From the NCBI GenBank assembly GCA_030625465.1, contig DAOUQS010000009.1:1-19011 (forward strand): a stretch of DNA of 19,011 nucleotides. Direction: 5' to 3'. Of the stretch, positions 1 through 8,134 are shown piece by piece; position 1 is the first letter of the stretch; each line of letters opens with the position of its first letter. Source of the DNA: Amylibacter sp. Lineage in GTDB: Bacteria; Pseudomonadota; Alphaproteobacteria; Rhodobacterales; Rhodobacteraceae. The notes beneath the pieces were generated by a model. The model made no database searches, was not told the origin of the DNA, and saw only the letters and a program-made list of their open reading frames with translations. Both the position numbers and the translations under genes were made by a program.

Positions 1-60
1 TTCGGGATCACCGGTGTTGACGAAAATTCTGCATCCGTCTTCCTTGGGTTTAGATTCTAA
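1..60 (+). CDS. C-terminal end of a probable outer-membrane beta-barrel protein (partial)
   Basis: Frame 1 is open from the window edge to a TAA at 58-60, giving 19 residues that end in SVFLGFRF. Alternating hydrophobic residues ending in a terminal phenylalanine are the usual last beta strand (BAM recognition signal) of Gram-negative porins and other outer-membrane barrels. A strong intrinsic terminator begins 20 bases after the stop, which supports this being a real gene end. The identification as a porin or OmpA-like barrel is inferred from the end motif alone; the rest of the gene lies outside the window. Confidence 0.5.
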   Translation, partial: FGITGVDENSASVFLGFRF

Positions 61-80
61 TCCAGCTATCATAACGAACG

Positions 81-108
81 AAAAGGCAGGGTTTTCCCTG
101 CCTTTTTT
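81..108 (+). terminator. Intrinsic (Rho-independent), probably bidirectional terminator
   Basis: A perfect 7-bp stem GGCAGGG/CCCTGCC (85-91 and 96-102) with a TTTT loop is followed by six T and preceded by four A, so A-T pairs extend the stem. On the + strand it ends the gene stopping at 60. On the - strand it lies about 20 bases past the stop of the CocE-type hydrolase and is followed there by four T, so it can serve both convergent genes. Confidence 0.9.
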
Positions 109-129
109 GTGCCATGTCCAAAATTCAAA

Positions 130-2133
130 TTACACGAAATCACGCGGGATTTTATCTTTGAAATCGCGTTCAAAAACCAGCACTTCATTTTCATAGGCTT
201 CGATCCGCGCGGTCAAAAAGAAATCGGTCTTGTCTGCACGCATGCCGGTTGAAATATGCGTCCGCCACATCTGCCCGTCACGCCCACCGGTTTGTTCCCA
301 TTGCGCACTGACCGATGCCAAGGTTGGATCGTCGGGGTGAATGTTCCAAAGCTCTTTCATTTCAGAACCCGAAATCAGCCCATGTTCCAAATCCCGGTTT
401 TCACCATGGTCCGCGACAATCCGGGTGGTGACAACACCTGTATCCGCATCACGCGTCGATGAATGGTTGTAGGATGGCGCCCGCAATTCTTCGGTCCGCC
501 ACGCCGCTGCCCCTTCGGGTGCTTCAAAAGTAACTTCATCACCCGTTGCCAAGGCGCGTTTCGGCAGATCAACGGATCCTGCTTCAATCATTATACTTGC
601 GGTTTCCGGCGACGGCCAAAGCATCGGCCAATACGTGGTTGAAACCGCAATGCGCAAACGGTGGCCTTGTGGAATTCTGCAAGCAATCTGGTCGAGGTCA
701 AACATGATATCGAACATTTCACCAACGGGCACCGCACTTGGATGTTCATGGCTATCACGATGGGTCAGGTTCAAATGCCCAAGCGTGATCAGGGCCGAGC
801 TGCCGTCGGGGCGCAGATCACACAGGCGCACGCTTATCTGGCCTTGCGGTTTATCACATGACAGGCGCAGATGGATGCGCGGCGCACCGACAATATCCAT
901 TGCCGCATCCAGTTCATCACTGTCAAAACAGGCAGAGCCTGCATCATCGCGGCTTTGATTGCCCGGAAGTTCCCCATCAAACCCCGAGGCAAAATATTCG
1001 CCTGCCCCAAAGCCGCAATCATGTGGTGAGGAAACCTGCACCAGAAACCCACTGCGCCCTTTGGCTAACGCGGCCCCTTGCGCCAAATATAACCTCTGCG
1101 ATGTGATGCTTGGCGAGGGCCAGTTTTGTTCGGCAATCCAGCGTCCCGGGCGGGCATCAAGCCAACGCTTCGGGGCAATACTGTCCATCAGATAGGCGCG
1201 GTAATCCGGGTCTTTATCAACACCGGTATCTATGCCTTTCAACCAGTGATCCCACCAGCGTTTTGCCTCTTGCAGGAACCCGATGGCAGGTGCGGGGCTG
1301 GCCAAATGCGGGTATTTGTGTATCCACGGCCCGGCGATCCCCTTTACCGGGGCCGATATGTTTTCCACCAGATGCGCGATTGTATTGCGGTACCCGTCAT
1401 GCCAGCCGCCGATAGATAAAACAGCCGCTTTGATCGCCGTATAATCTTCACACACCGAACCGTGTTTCCAGTAGTCATCACGATGCTGGTGACGCAACCA
1501 TGTCGACAGGTGCAAGGGCTGGTTTTCAAGCCTGTGCAACCACATTTCAAGCCAGCGATCACCCACCAGTGCGGGGTCCGGCGGGCAGGATGAATAGGAC
1601 AGCATGCTTGTGCTCCAGCCAAAATTCTCACCCAGCAGGCAACCGCCTTTGTAGTGGATGTCATCGGCATAGCGATCAGTGGTTGAACAGATCGTAATAA
1701 CGGCCTTAAGTGGTTTTGGTGTAAGGGCGGCCACTTGCAAGCCGTTAAACCCGCCCCACGAAATACCCATCACCCCGACATTGCCGTTACACCACGGCTG
1801 TTTCGCGGCCCAGTTGATCACCTCGACCGCATCTTGCAATTCCTGTGCAGTGTATTCATCCGCCATCAGCCCGTCACTGTCACCGTTGCCGCGCATGTCG
1901 GTACGGATGCAAACGTATCCGTGTCCTGCAAACCATGGATGGGTCGTTTCATCGCGGGCAGCGGTGCCATCACGTTTGCGGTAAGGCAGGTGTTCCAGAA
2001 TAACCGGCACAGGGTTTTCGCACGCCCCTTCGGGCATCCAGACACGCGCCGACAGACGGCACCCGTCTGACATGACAATCGACATATCCGCATGTTCAAC
2101 CACGCGGTTAGGGAAGTCTGTAATGGTTTTCAT
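130..2133 (-). CDS. CocE/NonD-family (S15) serine hydrolase
   Basis: This is a 667-residue alpha/beta hydrolase of the X-Pro dipeptidyl-peptidase S15 / cocaine-esterase group, acting on esters or amides; the natural substrate is unknown. The nucleophile elbow GISWGG places Ser125. WHDGY (Asp246) and GPWIH (His272) fit the rest of the triad. LPYRKRD near residue 51 matches the oxyanion-hole tyrosine region of CocE. The catalytic fold with its helical cap spans about residues 15-300, and the remainder fits the C-terminal jelly-roll domain of the family, here with a long tail. No signal peptide is seen, so a cytoplasmic location is likely. The start is ATG with only a weak upstream GGTG. The gene is divergent from the DMT permease and ends at the terminator at 81-108. 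The family is certain, the substrate is not. Confidence 0.9.
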   Translation of the reverse strand: MKTITDFPNRVVEHADMSIVMSDGCRLSARVWMPEGACENPVPVILEHLPYRKRDGTAARDETTHPWFAGHGYVCIRTDMRGNGDSDGLMADEYTAQELQDAVEVINWAAKQPWCNGNVGVMGISWGGFNGLQVAALTPKPLKAVITICSTTDRYADDIHYKGGCLLGENFGWSTSMLSYSSCPPDPALVGDRWLEMWLHRLENQPLHLSTWLRHQHRDDYWKHGSVCEDYTAIKAAVLSIGGWHDGYRNTIAHLVENISAPVKGIAGPWIHKYPHLASPAPAIGFLQEAKRWWDHWLKGIDTGVDKDPDYRAYLMDSIAPKRWLDARPGRWIAEQNWPSPSITSQRLYLAQGAALAKGRSGFLVQVSSPHDCGFGAGEYFASGFDGELPGNQSRDDAGSACFDSDELDAAMDIVGAPRIHLRLSCDKPQGQISVRLCDLRPDGSSALITLGHLNLTHRDSHEHPSAVPVGEMFDIMFDLDQIACRIPQGHRLRIAVSTTYWPMLWPSPETASIMIEAGSVDLPKRALATGDEVTFEAPEGAAAWRTEELRAPSYNHSSTRDADTGVVTTRIVADHGENRDLEHGLISGSEMKELWNIHPDDPTLASVSAQWEQTGGRDGQMWRTHISTGMRADKTDFFLTARIEAYENEVLVFERDFKDKIPRDFV

Positions 2134-2183
2134 GGCACCATCATTTTGTATCCTGGGTAAAAAGTCGAGGCCAAATGCGTCAT

Positions 2184-2222
2184 AGCCCTGTCGCTAACAA
2201 ACTAGAACCACGGGGCTTTTTC
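2184..2222 (+). terminator. Terminator-like hairpin in the leader of the DMT permease gene
   Basis: AGCCCTGT (2184-2191) pairs with ACGGGGCT (2210-2217) over 8 positions including one G-U wobble, with an 18-base loop, and is directly followed by a run of T (2217-2221). It ends about 16 bases before the ATG at 2238. The T run sits on the + strand side only, so it would act on transcription into the permease gene. It may be an attenuator, or it may stop transcripts entering from the left. The large loop makes it weaker than the terminator at 81-108. Confidence 0.4.
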
Positions 2223-2237
2223 TGTGATCGATAGAGC

Positions 2238-3200
2238 ATGAAATCAATGTCACTCACAAGCATCGGGGTATTTTGTGCCTTGATTGCGTCTGTTGCGTTC
2301 ACGCTAAACGATGTCGGGATCAAGTTTTTAAGCGGCGACTATCCATTGCATCAGGTTGTGCTGTTCCGTGCGCTTGTCGGTCTATTCATCACCCTTGCCA
2401 TTATGATGCCGCTTGAGGGTGGCTTTGGCCTGCTGCGCACCAATCACCTGCGGCTGCATCTTATCCGTGGCAGTTTAGTGGTCTTGGCAAACCTGTTGTT
2501 TTTTCTGGGTCTGGCAGAAATCCCTTTGTCAGAGGCCACCGCTATATTTTTTATCTCGCCCCTGATCATCACAATCTTTTCGGTTATCTTCCTGTCCGAA
2601 AAAGTCGGGCCATGGCGATGGTTCGCTGTGGCGATGGGGTTGGTTGGCGCCATCGTTATGTTGCGTCCGACCGCGAACAGTTTCCAGTGGGCCGCACTGT
2701 TTCCCGTCGGGGCAGCATTTTGCTATGCGGGCCTGCACACGTTGACGCGTAAAATGGGCGGCACGGAAAAAGCCTCGACCATGGCATTCTATATCCAGAT
2801 TACGTTTATAATCACGGCGTCCCTTATGGGTCTTGCCTTTGGTGATGGCCGGTATGCGACACAAGACAGTGCCGCTTTAGAATTCCTGCTGCGCCCCTGG
2901 ATATGGCCAGAGCCGTTTGATCTGGTCGTTATGTCCGGCATCGGCATTGCCAGCGGGATCGGCGGATATTTTATCAGCCAGGCCTACCGTGTTAGCGAGG
3001 CCGCCCTGATAGCGCCCATCGAATATACCGCCCTTGTTCTGTCAATCATTTGGGGGATCACAATTTTTAACGAATGGCCCGACAGTGTGGCATGGGCCGG
3101 TATAGCCCTGATTTTAGGCGGAGGTCTGTTGATGCTGTGGCGTGAGGCCGCTCTAAAAAAGCAAACGGCCCACACGCGGATCATGCCAGATCAAAGGTAG
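2238..3200 (+). CDS. DMT-superfamily (EamA) permease
   Basis: This 320-residue inner-membrane protein is almost entirely hydrophobic segments broken by short charged loops, consistent with about ten transmembrane helices in two EamA repeats (roughly residues 8-146 and 160-305). The first repeat ends with the typical stretch running from SEATAIFFISP to SEKVGPWRW and VGAIVMLRP. EamA transporters commonly export or exchange small metabolites such as amino acids; the substrate cannot be inferred here. The ATG at 2238 is weakly supported by GATAGAG upstream, and an ATG three codons later is also possible. The gene is convergent with the catabolic operon, with 3 bases between the stop codons. A functional link to branched-chain amino acids is suggested only by proximity. 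Confidence 0.9.
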   Translation: MKSMSLTSIGVFCALIASVAFTLNDVGIKFLSGDYPLHQVVLFRALVGLFITLAIMMPLEGGFGLLRTNHLRLHLIRGSLVVLANLLFFLGLAEIPLSEATAIFFISPLIITIFSVIFLSEKVGPWRWFAVAMGLVGAIVMLRPTANSFQWAALFPVGAAFCYAGLHTLTRKMGGTEKASTMAFYIQITFIITASLMGLAFGDGRYATQDSAALEFLLRPWIWPEPFDLVVMSGIGIASGIGGYFISQAYRVSEAALIAPIEYTALVLSIIWGITIFNEWPDSVAWAGIALILGGGLLMLWREAALKKQTAHTRIMPDQR

Positions 3201-3217
3201 GCGTTAACGACCTTTGA
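3191..3217. repeat. Inverted repeat spanning two convergent stop codons
   Basis: TCAAAGGT (3191-3198) and ACCTTTGA (3210-3217) form a perfect 8-bp stem around an 11-base loop that contains GTTAAC. Both the TAG of the DMT permease and the TAA of the enoyl-CoA hydratase fall within this element, so both mRNAs would end in the same hairpin. No clean T tract follows on either strand, so it is a candidate 3'-end stabiliser or weak terminator rather than a classical one. Confidence 0.45.
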
Positions 3218-3974
3218 ATTCCGCTTTTCGCTTTTCGACAAACGCATTCATGCCCTCTTTTTGGTCTTCAGTGGCAAACAAAGAATGAAACACGCGGCGT
3301 TCAAATAACAGGCCTTCAGCCAAGCTGCCCTCTTCCGCGCGATTAACAGCCTCACGAATAAAGCCTGTCACAGGTTTTGAATATCCTGCAATTGTCGCCG
3401 CCGCTTTCATCGCAACCTCAACCACTTTATCATCTTCCACCACACGTGCGGCAAGCCCGCAAGCCAAAGCTTCGGCGGCATCCATCATGCGGCCCGTCAG
3501 GTGCATATCCATTGATTTGGCGCGACCGATAAGCTTGGTCATGCGTTGTGATCCACCCATGCCGGCCATCACGCCCAGCTTGACCTCGGGCTGGCCGAAC
3601 TTGGCGCCTTCACCCGCAATAATGAAATCACACATCATCGCCAATTCACAACCACCACCAAGCGCAAAGCCGTTGACGGCGGCAATTTTAGGGGTGCGAA
3701 ATGCCGTGAAAATATCCCAGTCCGCAAAGTAATCACTGACAGTCATATCCGCATAAGTCTTGCCTTGCATTTCCTTGATATCGGCCCCGGCAGCAAAAGC
3801 TTTTTCATTACCGGTCAAAACAAAACACCCCACGCTTGGATCTTTATCCAGCGGGGTCAGTTCGGAAATAACCTCTTCCAGCAGCTTTGCATTCAGCGCG
3901 TTCAGTTGTTTTGGGCGATTTATCTGCACCAATACAACGCCGCCTTCGCGGGTGATTTTCAAGGTCTCTAACAT
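3204..3974 (-). CDS. Enoyl-CoA hydratase (short-chain, ECHS1-like)
   Basis: This 256-residue crotonase-fold enzyme hydrates short 2-enoyl-CoAs. In this setting the likely substrates are methacrylyl-CoA (valine) and tiglyl-CoA (isoleucine). Both catalytic glutamates of true hydratases are present: Glu110 in GGGCE and Glu130 in GQPE, with the 20-residue spacing of rat Glu144/Glu164. The oxyanion-hole segment AFAAGADI lies near residues 59-66. The ATG is preceded by AAAGGA, which overlaps the end of the HIBCH-like gene 4 bases upstream. It is the last gene of the operon and its stop is 3 bases from the convergent permease stop. The family is certain; the substrate assignment rests on context. 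Confidence 0.9.
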   Translation of the reverse strand: MLETLKITREGGVVLVQINRPKQLNALNAKLLEEVISELTPLDKDPSVGCFVLTGNEKAFAAGADIKEMQGKTYADMTVSDYFADWDIFTAFRTPKIAAVNGFALGGGCELAMMCDFIIAGEGAKFGQPEVKLGVMAGMGGSQRMTKLIGRAKSMDMHLTGRMMDAAEALACGLAARVVEDDKVVEVAMKAAATIAGYSKPVTGFIREAVNRAEEGSLAEGLLFERRVFHSLFATEDQKEGMNAFVEKRKAEFKGR

Positions 3975-3978
3975 CAGC

Positions 3979-5022
3979 TTATCCTTTATTTTCTACGGAA
4001 AAATCACCACCCGCAGCGGGGTGGTACAGGCGGTCAATCATGTCTTGCGGCACGCTTTCCAGCGTTGGGTATTTCCATTTCGGGGTGCGGTCTTTGTCGA
4101 TCACCATTGCGCGGATACCCTCGATCAGTTCACCGTCTTGCAGGCATGTGCTGACAATTCGGTATTCATGACGCAGGGCTTTTTCCAGTGATCCGTCACG
4201 CCGTGCATCACGAATGGCAGCCAGTGTCAGTCGCAAACACAAAGGTGCGCCGCGCAAGATGTTTTTCAGGGATGCAGCGGCAAAATCCGATCGGGTTTTT
4301 TCCAGCTTTTGAATAATATCCGCCACAGTATCACAGGCAAAAACCGTATCAATTTCCGCACGGTTTTCAGCAAGGGCAGATATCTGCGGCGTTGTCGTGA
4401 AGTCTTTTAAAATCGCGACATCACCTGTTTCAATCAAGGCCGCTTTCAACGCTTCCAGCTTGTCAGACGGTACAAAATAATCGGCCAGACCCGCATAGAT
4501 ACAATCGGCCCCCGACAAGCGCGCGCCTGTCAGGCCGGCATATTCACCACATCGTCCGGGCATTTGCCCCAACAGGTATGTTCCGCCCACATCGGGCAGC
4601 AGCCCAATGGCGCATTCTGGCATGGCAAACATCGTACGTTCGGTGACAACACGGTGGGAACCATGCGCCGAGATACCAACCCCGCCACCCATCACGATCC
4701 CGTCCATGATCGCCACATAGGGTTTTGCATAGGTCGATATCGCGTAGTTCAAGCGGTATTCATCGCGCCAAAATTTCAGCGCATTTTCCACCTGCCCGCT
4801 TTTGCCTTCGTTATAGATTTTGACAATATCGCCACCGGCGCAAAAGGCTTTTTCGCCCATGGCATCGATTAGCAACAATCCAACATCATCATCCGCAGCC
4901 CAGCCCTGCATCGCGGTTTCCAGCGACAGACACATCGGGTGGGTCAACGCATTCAAGGCTTGCGGGCGGTTCAAAGTCACATGCCCCGCGCGGCCCGTTT
5001 TGCGTATAATCAAATCGCTCAT
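3979..5022 (-). CDS. 3-hydroxyisobutyryl-CoA hydrolase (HIBCH-like)
   Basis: This 347-residue crotonase-superfamily thioesterase releases 3-hydroxyisobutyrate from its CoA ester in valine breakdown. It is about 90 residues longer than plain hydratases, as expected for HIBCH. Glu136 in MPECAIG and Asp144 in LLPDVGG match the catalytic pair of human HIBCH (Glu169, Asp177) with identical spacing. FCAGGDI (residues 64-70) and MGGGVG (111-116 region onward) form the oxyanion hole and CoA pocket. Its ATG overlaps the stop of the preceding acyl-CoA dehydrogenase by 4 bases, giving translational coupling. Hydrolysing the product keeps the reactive methacrylyl-CoA pool low, a known role of the enzyme. 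A general enoyl-CoA hydratase is the less likely alternative. Confidence 0.9.
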   Translation of the reverse strand: MSDLIIRKTGRAGHVTLNRPQALNALTHPMCLSLETAMQGWAADDDVGLLLIDAMGEKAFCAGGDIVKIYNEGKSGQVENALKFWRDEYRLNYAISTYAKPYVAIMDGIVMGGGVGISAHGSHRVVTERTMFAMPECAIGLLPDVGGTYLLGQMPGRCGEYAGLTGARLSGADCIYAGLADYFVPSDKLEALKAALIETGDVAILKDFTTTPQISALAENRAEIDTVFACDTVADIIQKLEKTRSDFAAASLKNILRGAPLCLRLTLAAIRDARRDGSLEKALRHEYRIVSTCLQDGELIEGIRAMVIDKDRTPKWKYPTLESVPQDMIDRLYHPAAGGDFSVENKG

Positions 5023-6170
5023 GACAGGCCCCGTGCGTTTAGAACGGAACGTGCGATAATCATGCGCATAATCTCATTCGTGCCTTCAAGAATTTGGTGC
5101 ACACGAATATCGCGCACAATTTTTTCAATACCGTAATCTTGCAAATACCCGTAACCACCCAGCAGTTGCAGCGCATCATTGGCCACATCAAAACAGTTGT
5201 CAGTGACAAACAATTTCGCCATTGCACAATGTTTGGTGGCGTCCGCTGCACCTTGATCCAGCTTCCACGCTGCTTGGCGCAAAAACACACGGGCCGCTTC
5301 CAACCTGGTTTCCATTTCCGCCAGTTTGAATTGCAAAGCCTGAAACTGGTCTATGGTTTTGCCGAAGGCTTTGCGTTCACCCATATAGTTCGCCGCGATT
5401 TTAGCCGCTTGCGTGGCAGCCCCCAATGAACAGGCGGCAATGTTCAAACGCCCGCCGTCCAGCCCTTCCATCGCGTATTTGAAACCGGCACCTTCAGCGC
5501 CCAACAGGTGATCCGCAGGCACTTCGCAAGCGTCCATTTGCACCTGTGCGGTTGGTTGTGATTTCCAGCCCATTTTATGTTCTTGCGCCCCGAAAGACAG
5601 CCCGTCCGTGCCATCAGGGATCAACATGGTCGAGATGCCTTTTGGCCCCTCATCACCAGTGCGGCACATCACCAGATAAAGATCGGCAAAGCCGCCACCG
5701 GAAATAAACGCCTTGTTCCCGCTAAGTTTAAAACCGGTATCGGTCTTTTCAGCCTTGGTGCGCAATGCCGCCGCGTCCGAGCCAGAGCCCGGTTCCGTCA
5801 GGCAATAAGCCGCATAAATATCGAACCCGATTAAGCGATCCAGCCACACGTCTTTAAAGCTGTCGGTGGCATATTTCGCCACCATATTGGTACACATATT
5901 ATGGATCGATATGAACGCCGCAACCGATGGGCAAGCCATCGACAGTGCTTCAAAAATCAGCACAGCATCCAAACGACTAAGTCCGGTGCCGCCTTGATCT
6001 TCGGGCACATAAATGCCGCCAAAACCCAGATCACCTGCCGCTTTCAGAACGCTGCGCGGGATCGCACCGTCACGTTCCCAAGCTTGCGCATTAGGTGCTA
6101 TGGCGTCCTGACCAAACGCATAAGCGGTATCATAAAATAATTGTTGTTCTTCGTTCAGATTAAACTGCAT
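5019..6170 (-). CDS. Acyl-CoA dehydrogenase, isobutyryl-CoA dehydrogenase-like (ACAD8 type)
   Basis: This 383-residue FAD-dependent acyl-CoA dehydrogenase would convert isobutyryl-CoA to methacrylyl-CoA, and possibly 2-methylbutyryl-CoA to tiglyl-CoA, passing electrons to ETF. The family signature TEPGSGSDAA contacts FAD and substrate. The catalytic base is Glu362 in QILEGTNEIMR, the position used by short-chain and isobutyryl-CoA dehydrogenases and unlike the isovaleryl-CoA enzyme elsewhere in this operon. GGYGYLQDYGIEKIVRD precedes it as usual. It starts 11 bases after the SDR gene behind AGGGG and overlaps the HIBCH-like gene by 4 bases. Neighbouring HIBCH and hydratase genes favour the valine assignment; a 2-methylbutyryl-CoA or general short-chain role cannot be excluded. 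Confidence 0.88.
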   Translation of the reverse strand: MQFNLNEEQQLFYDTAYAFGQDAIAPNAQAWERDGAIPRSVLKAAGDLGFGGIYVPEDQGGTGLSRLDAVLIFEALSMACPSVAAFISIHNMCTNMVAKYATDSFKDVWLDRLIGFDIYAAYCLTEPGSGSDAAALRTKAEKTDTGFKLSGNKAFISGGGFADLYLVMCRTGDEGPKGISTMLIPDGTDGLSFGAQEHKMGWKSQPTAQVQMDACEVPADHLLGAEGAGFKYAMEGLDGGRLNIAACSLGAATQAAKIAANYMGERKAFGKTIDQFQALQFKLAEMETRLEAARVFLRQAAWKLDQGAADATKHCAMAKLFVTDNCFDVANDALQLLGGYGYLQDYGIEKIVRDIRVHQILEGTNEIMRMIIARSVLNARGLS

Positions 6171-6181
6171 CTGTCATACCC

Positions 6182-6949
6182 CTATCTAGGTTGCATCCGT
6201 GTGGCGCCGTCAAGGCGAACAGTTTCACCATTCATAAAACTGTTTTCAATCATGTGGCAAACAAGGGCTGCAAATTCTTCCGGCGTGCCCAGGCGTGACG
6301 GGAACGGAATATTTGCCGCCAGCGCATCTTGCACCTCTTGTGAAAATGCCGCCACCATCGGGGTCTTGAAAATACCGGGGGCCACGGACAGAACCCGAAT
6401 GCCTGATTTCGCCAAATCACGCGCCATCGGCAGGGTCATTGCTGCCACGCCACCCTTGGAAGCACCATATGCCACCTGCCCGATCTGGCCTTCAAAGGCT
6501 GCAACAGACGCCGTATTGATAATCACGCCGCGTTCACCATCTTCATTCAAAGCATCAGCCGCAGACATGCCAAGGGCCGACTGGCTGGACACGTTGAAGG
6601 TGCCGACAAGGTTCACATTGATGACTTTCTGGAACAGCGCCAAATCATGTGCCGCGCCGCGTGACACGGTTTTTGCAGCGGGTGCAATGCCGGCGCAATT
6701 CACGCAAATACGTTCCTGACCATTGGCCGCGCGGGCTTTTGCAAGCGCATCCGCAACACTGGCCTGATCGCTGACATCGGCCTGACAAAACACGCCACCC
6801 AACTCGGCTGCCAATGCTTGACCCGCGTCCGCATTCATATCCAAAAGCGCAACCTTCACACCTTTCGACGCCAGCAACCTTGCAACAGCCGCCCCAAGTC
6901 CCGAGGCCCCGCCTGTGATAATTGCCGCCATTTGATCAATATTTTTCAT
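6182..6949 (-). CDS. SDR dehydrogenase, 3-hydroxy-2-methylbutyryl-CoA dehydrogenase (HSD10-like)
   Basis: This 255-residue classical short-chain dehydrogenase has the NAD-binding motif TGGASGLG (residues 12-19), Asp37 after the second strand (NAD preference), NCAG (84-87 region) and the catalytic Ser148, Tyr161 and Lys165 in YGASK. The block around INTASVAAFEGQ is characteristic of HSD17B10-type 3-hydroxyacyl-CoA dehydrogenases. In isoleucine breakdown this enzyme oxidises 2-methyl-3-hydroxybutyryl-CoA to 2-methylacetoacetyl-CoA, the substrate of the thiolase encoded 3 bases upstream. A role with linear 3-hydroxyacyl-CoA is also possible. The ATG follows AGGG at the end of the thiolase gene. 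Confidence 0.88.
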   Translation of the reverse strand: MKNIDQMAAIITGGASGLGAAVARLLASKGVKVALLDMNADAGQALAAELGGVFCQADVSDQASVADALAKARAANGQERICVNCAGIAPAAKTVSRGAAHDLALFQKVINVNLVGTFNVSSQSALGMSAADALNEDGERGVIINTASVAAFEGQIGQVAYGASKGGVAAMTLPMARDLAKSGIRVLSVAPGIFKTPMVAAFSQEVQDALAANIPFPSRLGTPEEFAALVCHMIENSFMNGETVRLDGATRMQPR

Positions 6950-6952
6950 GCC

Positions 6953-8134
6953 CTAAACCCTTTCAATGGCAATGGCAGTACCTTCACCGCCACCGATACA
7001 AATTGCTGCCACGCCGCGTTTCAGCCCGCGTGCTTCCATCGCGTTCAGAAGCGTCACAATGATCCGCGAGCCGGACACCCCGATGGGGTGGCCCAGCGCA
7101 CAGGCACCGCCGTTTACGTTGACAATATCACGCGAAATGCCGAACTCTTTCATGAAGGCCATTGGCACCACGGCAAAAGCTTCATTCACTTCCCAAAGGT
7201 CCACATCCGACACGTCCCAACCGATGTTTTCCAGCAGCTTTTTAGCGGCAGGAACGGGGGCGGTGGTGAACCAGCTTGGCTCATGCGCGTGGCTTGCGTG
7301 GCCAACAATACGCGCCCGAACGGTCAGACCTTTTTCCTTTGCCACTTCTTCACTGGTCACAACCAGCGCAGCCGCGCCATCCGAAATAGATGATGCATTT
7401 GCCGCTGTTACAGTGCCGTCCTTTTTGAACGCAGGGCGCAGGGTTGGAATTTTTTCAGGACGGGCTTTGCCGGGTTGTTCATCCTGCGTCACCTCAATAT
7501 CGCCTTTACGGGTTTTCACTGTGAAGGGCACAATCTCGGCGTCAAACGCACCGGCTTTTTGTGCGTCCAAAGCGTTGGACAAAGACCGCAACGCGTAAGC
7601 ATCCTGATCTTCGCGGGTGAACTGGTATTTTTCAGCGCAAAGTTCGGCATAATGGCCCATCAAAGTGCCTTTTTCATAGGCGTCTTCGAGACCGTCCAGA
7701 AACATGTGGTCTTTCATTTCCACATGCCCCAAACGCGCCCCGCCACGGGTTTTGCTGGACAGATAAGGTGCCAGCGTCATGCTTTCCATGCCACCTGCAA
7801 TCATCAGGCTTTGCGAGCCTGCAAGAATTTGATCATGTGCCACCATCACGGTTTTCATACCCGAGCCGCAAACCTTGTTGATCGTGGTCGCGGGTACCGA
7901 TTGCGGCAATCCCGCACCCAGTGTTGCTTGGCGTGCTGGCGCCTGACCCAGACCTGCGGGTAAAACGCAGCCCATCAGCACCTCGTCCACATCATCGACG
8001 CTGACCTTGGCATTTGCCAGCGCACCCTTGATTGCTGCGGCCCCAAGCTCGGGCGATGGTGTGCCTGAAAAATCACCTTGAAAACCACCCATTGGCGTGC
8101 GGGCGGCACCCGCAATTACAACTATTTTTGTCAT
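6953..8134 (-). CDS. Acetyl-CoA C-acyltransferase (thiolase)
   Basis: This 393-residue thiolase has all three catalytic elements at standard positions: nucleophile Cys89 in NKVCGSG, His349 in CALGHPIG and Cys379 in ICIGGGEG. Length and motifs fit the biosynthetic/acetoacetyl-CoA (thiolase II, T2-like) group. In this operon it probably splits 2-methylacetoacetyl-CoA to propionyl-CoA and acetyl-CoA (isoleucine), and acetoacetyl-CoA to two acetyl-CoA (end of leucine breakdown once acetoacetate is activated). It overlaps the stop of liuC by 4 bases and the SDR gene follows 3 bases after its stop. A polyhydroxybutyrate role is less likely because no phaB or phaC is adjacent. Confidence 0.92.
   Translation of the reverse strand: MTKIVVIAGAARTPMGGFQGDFSGTPSPELGAAAIKGALANAKVSVDDVDEVLMGCVLPAGLGQAPARQATLGAGLPQSVPATTINKVCGSGMKTVMVAHDQILAGSQSLMIAGGMESMTLAPYLSSKTRGGARLGHVEMKDHMFLDGLEDAYEKGTLMGHYAELCAEKYQFTREDQDAYALRSLSNALDAQKAGAFDAEIVPFTVKTRKGDIEVTQDEQPGKARPEKIPTLRPAFKKDGTVTAANASSISDGAAALVVTSEEVAKEKGLTVRARIVGHASHAHEPSWFTTAPVPAAKKLLENIGWDVSDVDLWEVNEAFAVVPMAFMKEFGISRDIVNVNGGACALGHPIGVSGSRIIVTLLNAMEARGLKRGVAAICIGGGEGTAIAIERV

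Noticed and set aside
6150..6170. Very short leader frame MTDAV overlapping the start of the isobutyryl-CoA dehydrogenase-like gene
   Set aside because: An out-of-frame ATG lies just before the true start, but five codons with no further structure do not support a regulatory peptide.
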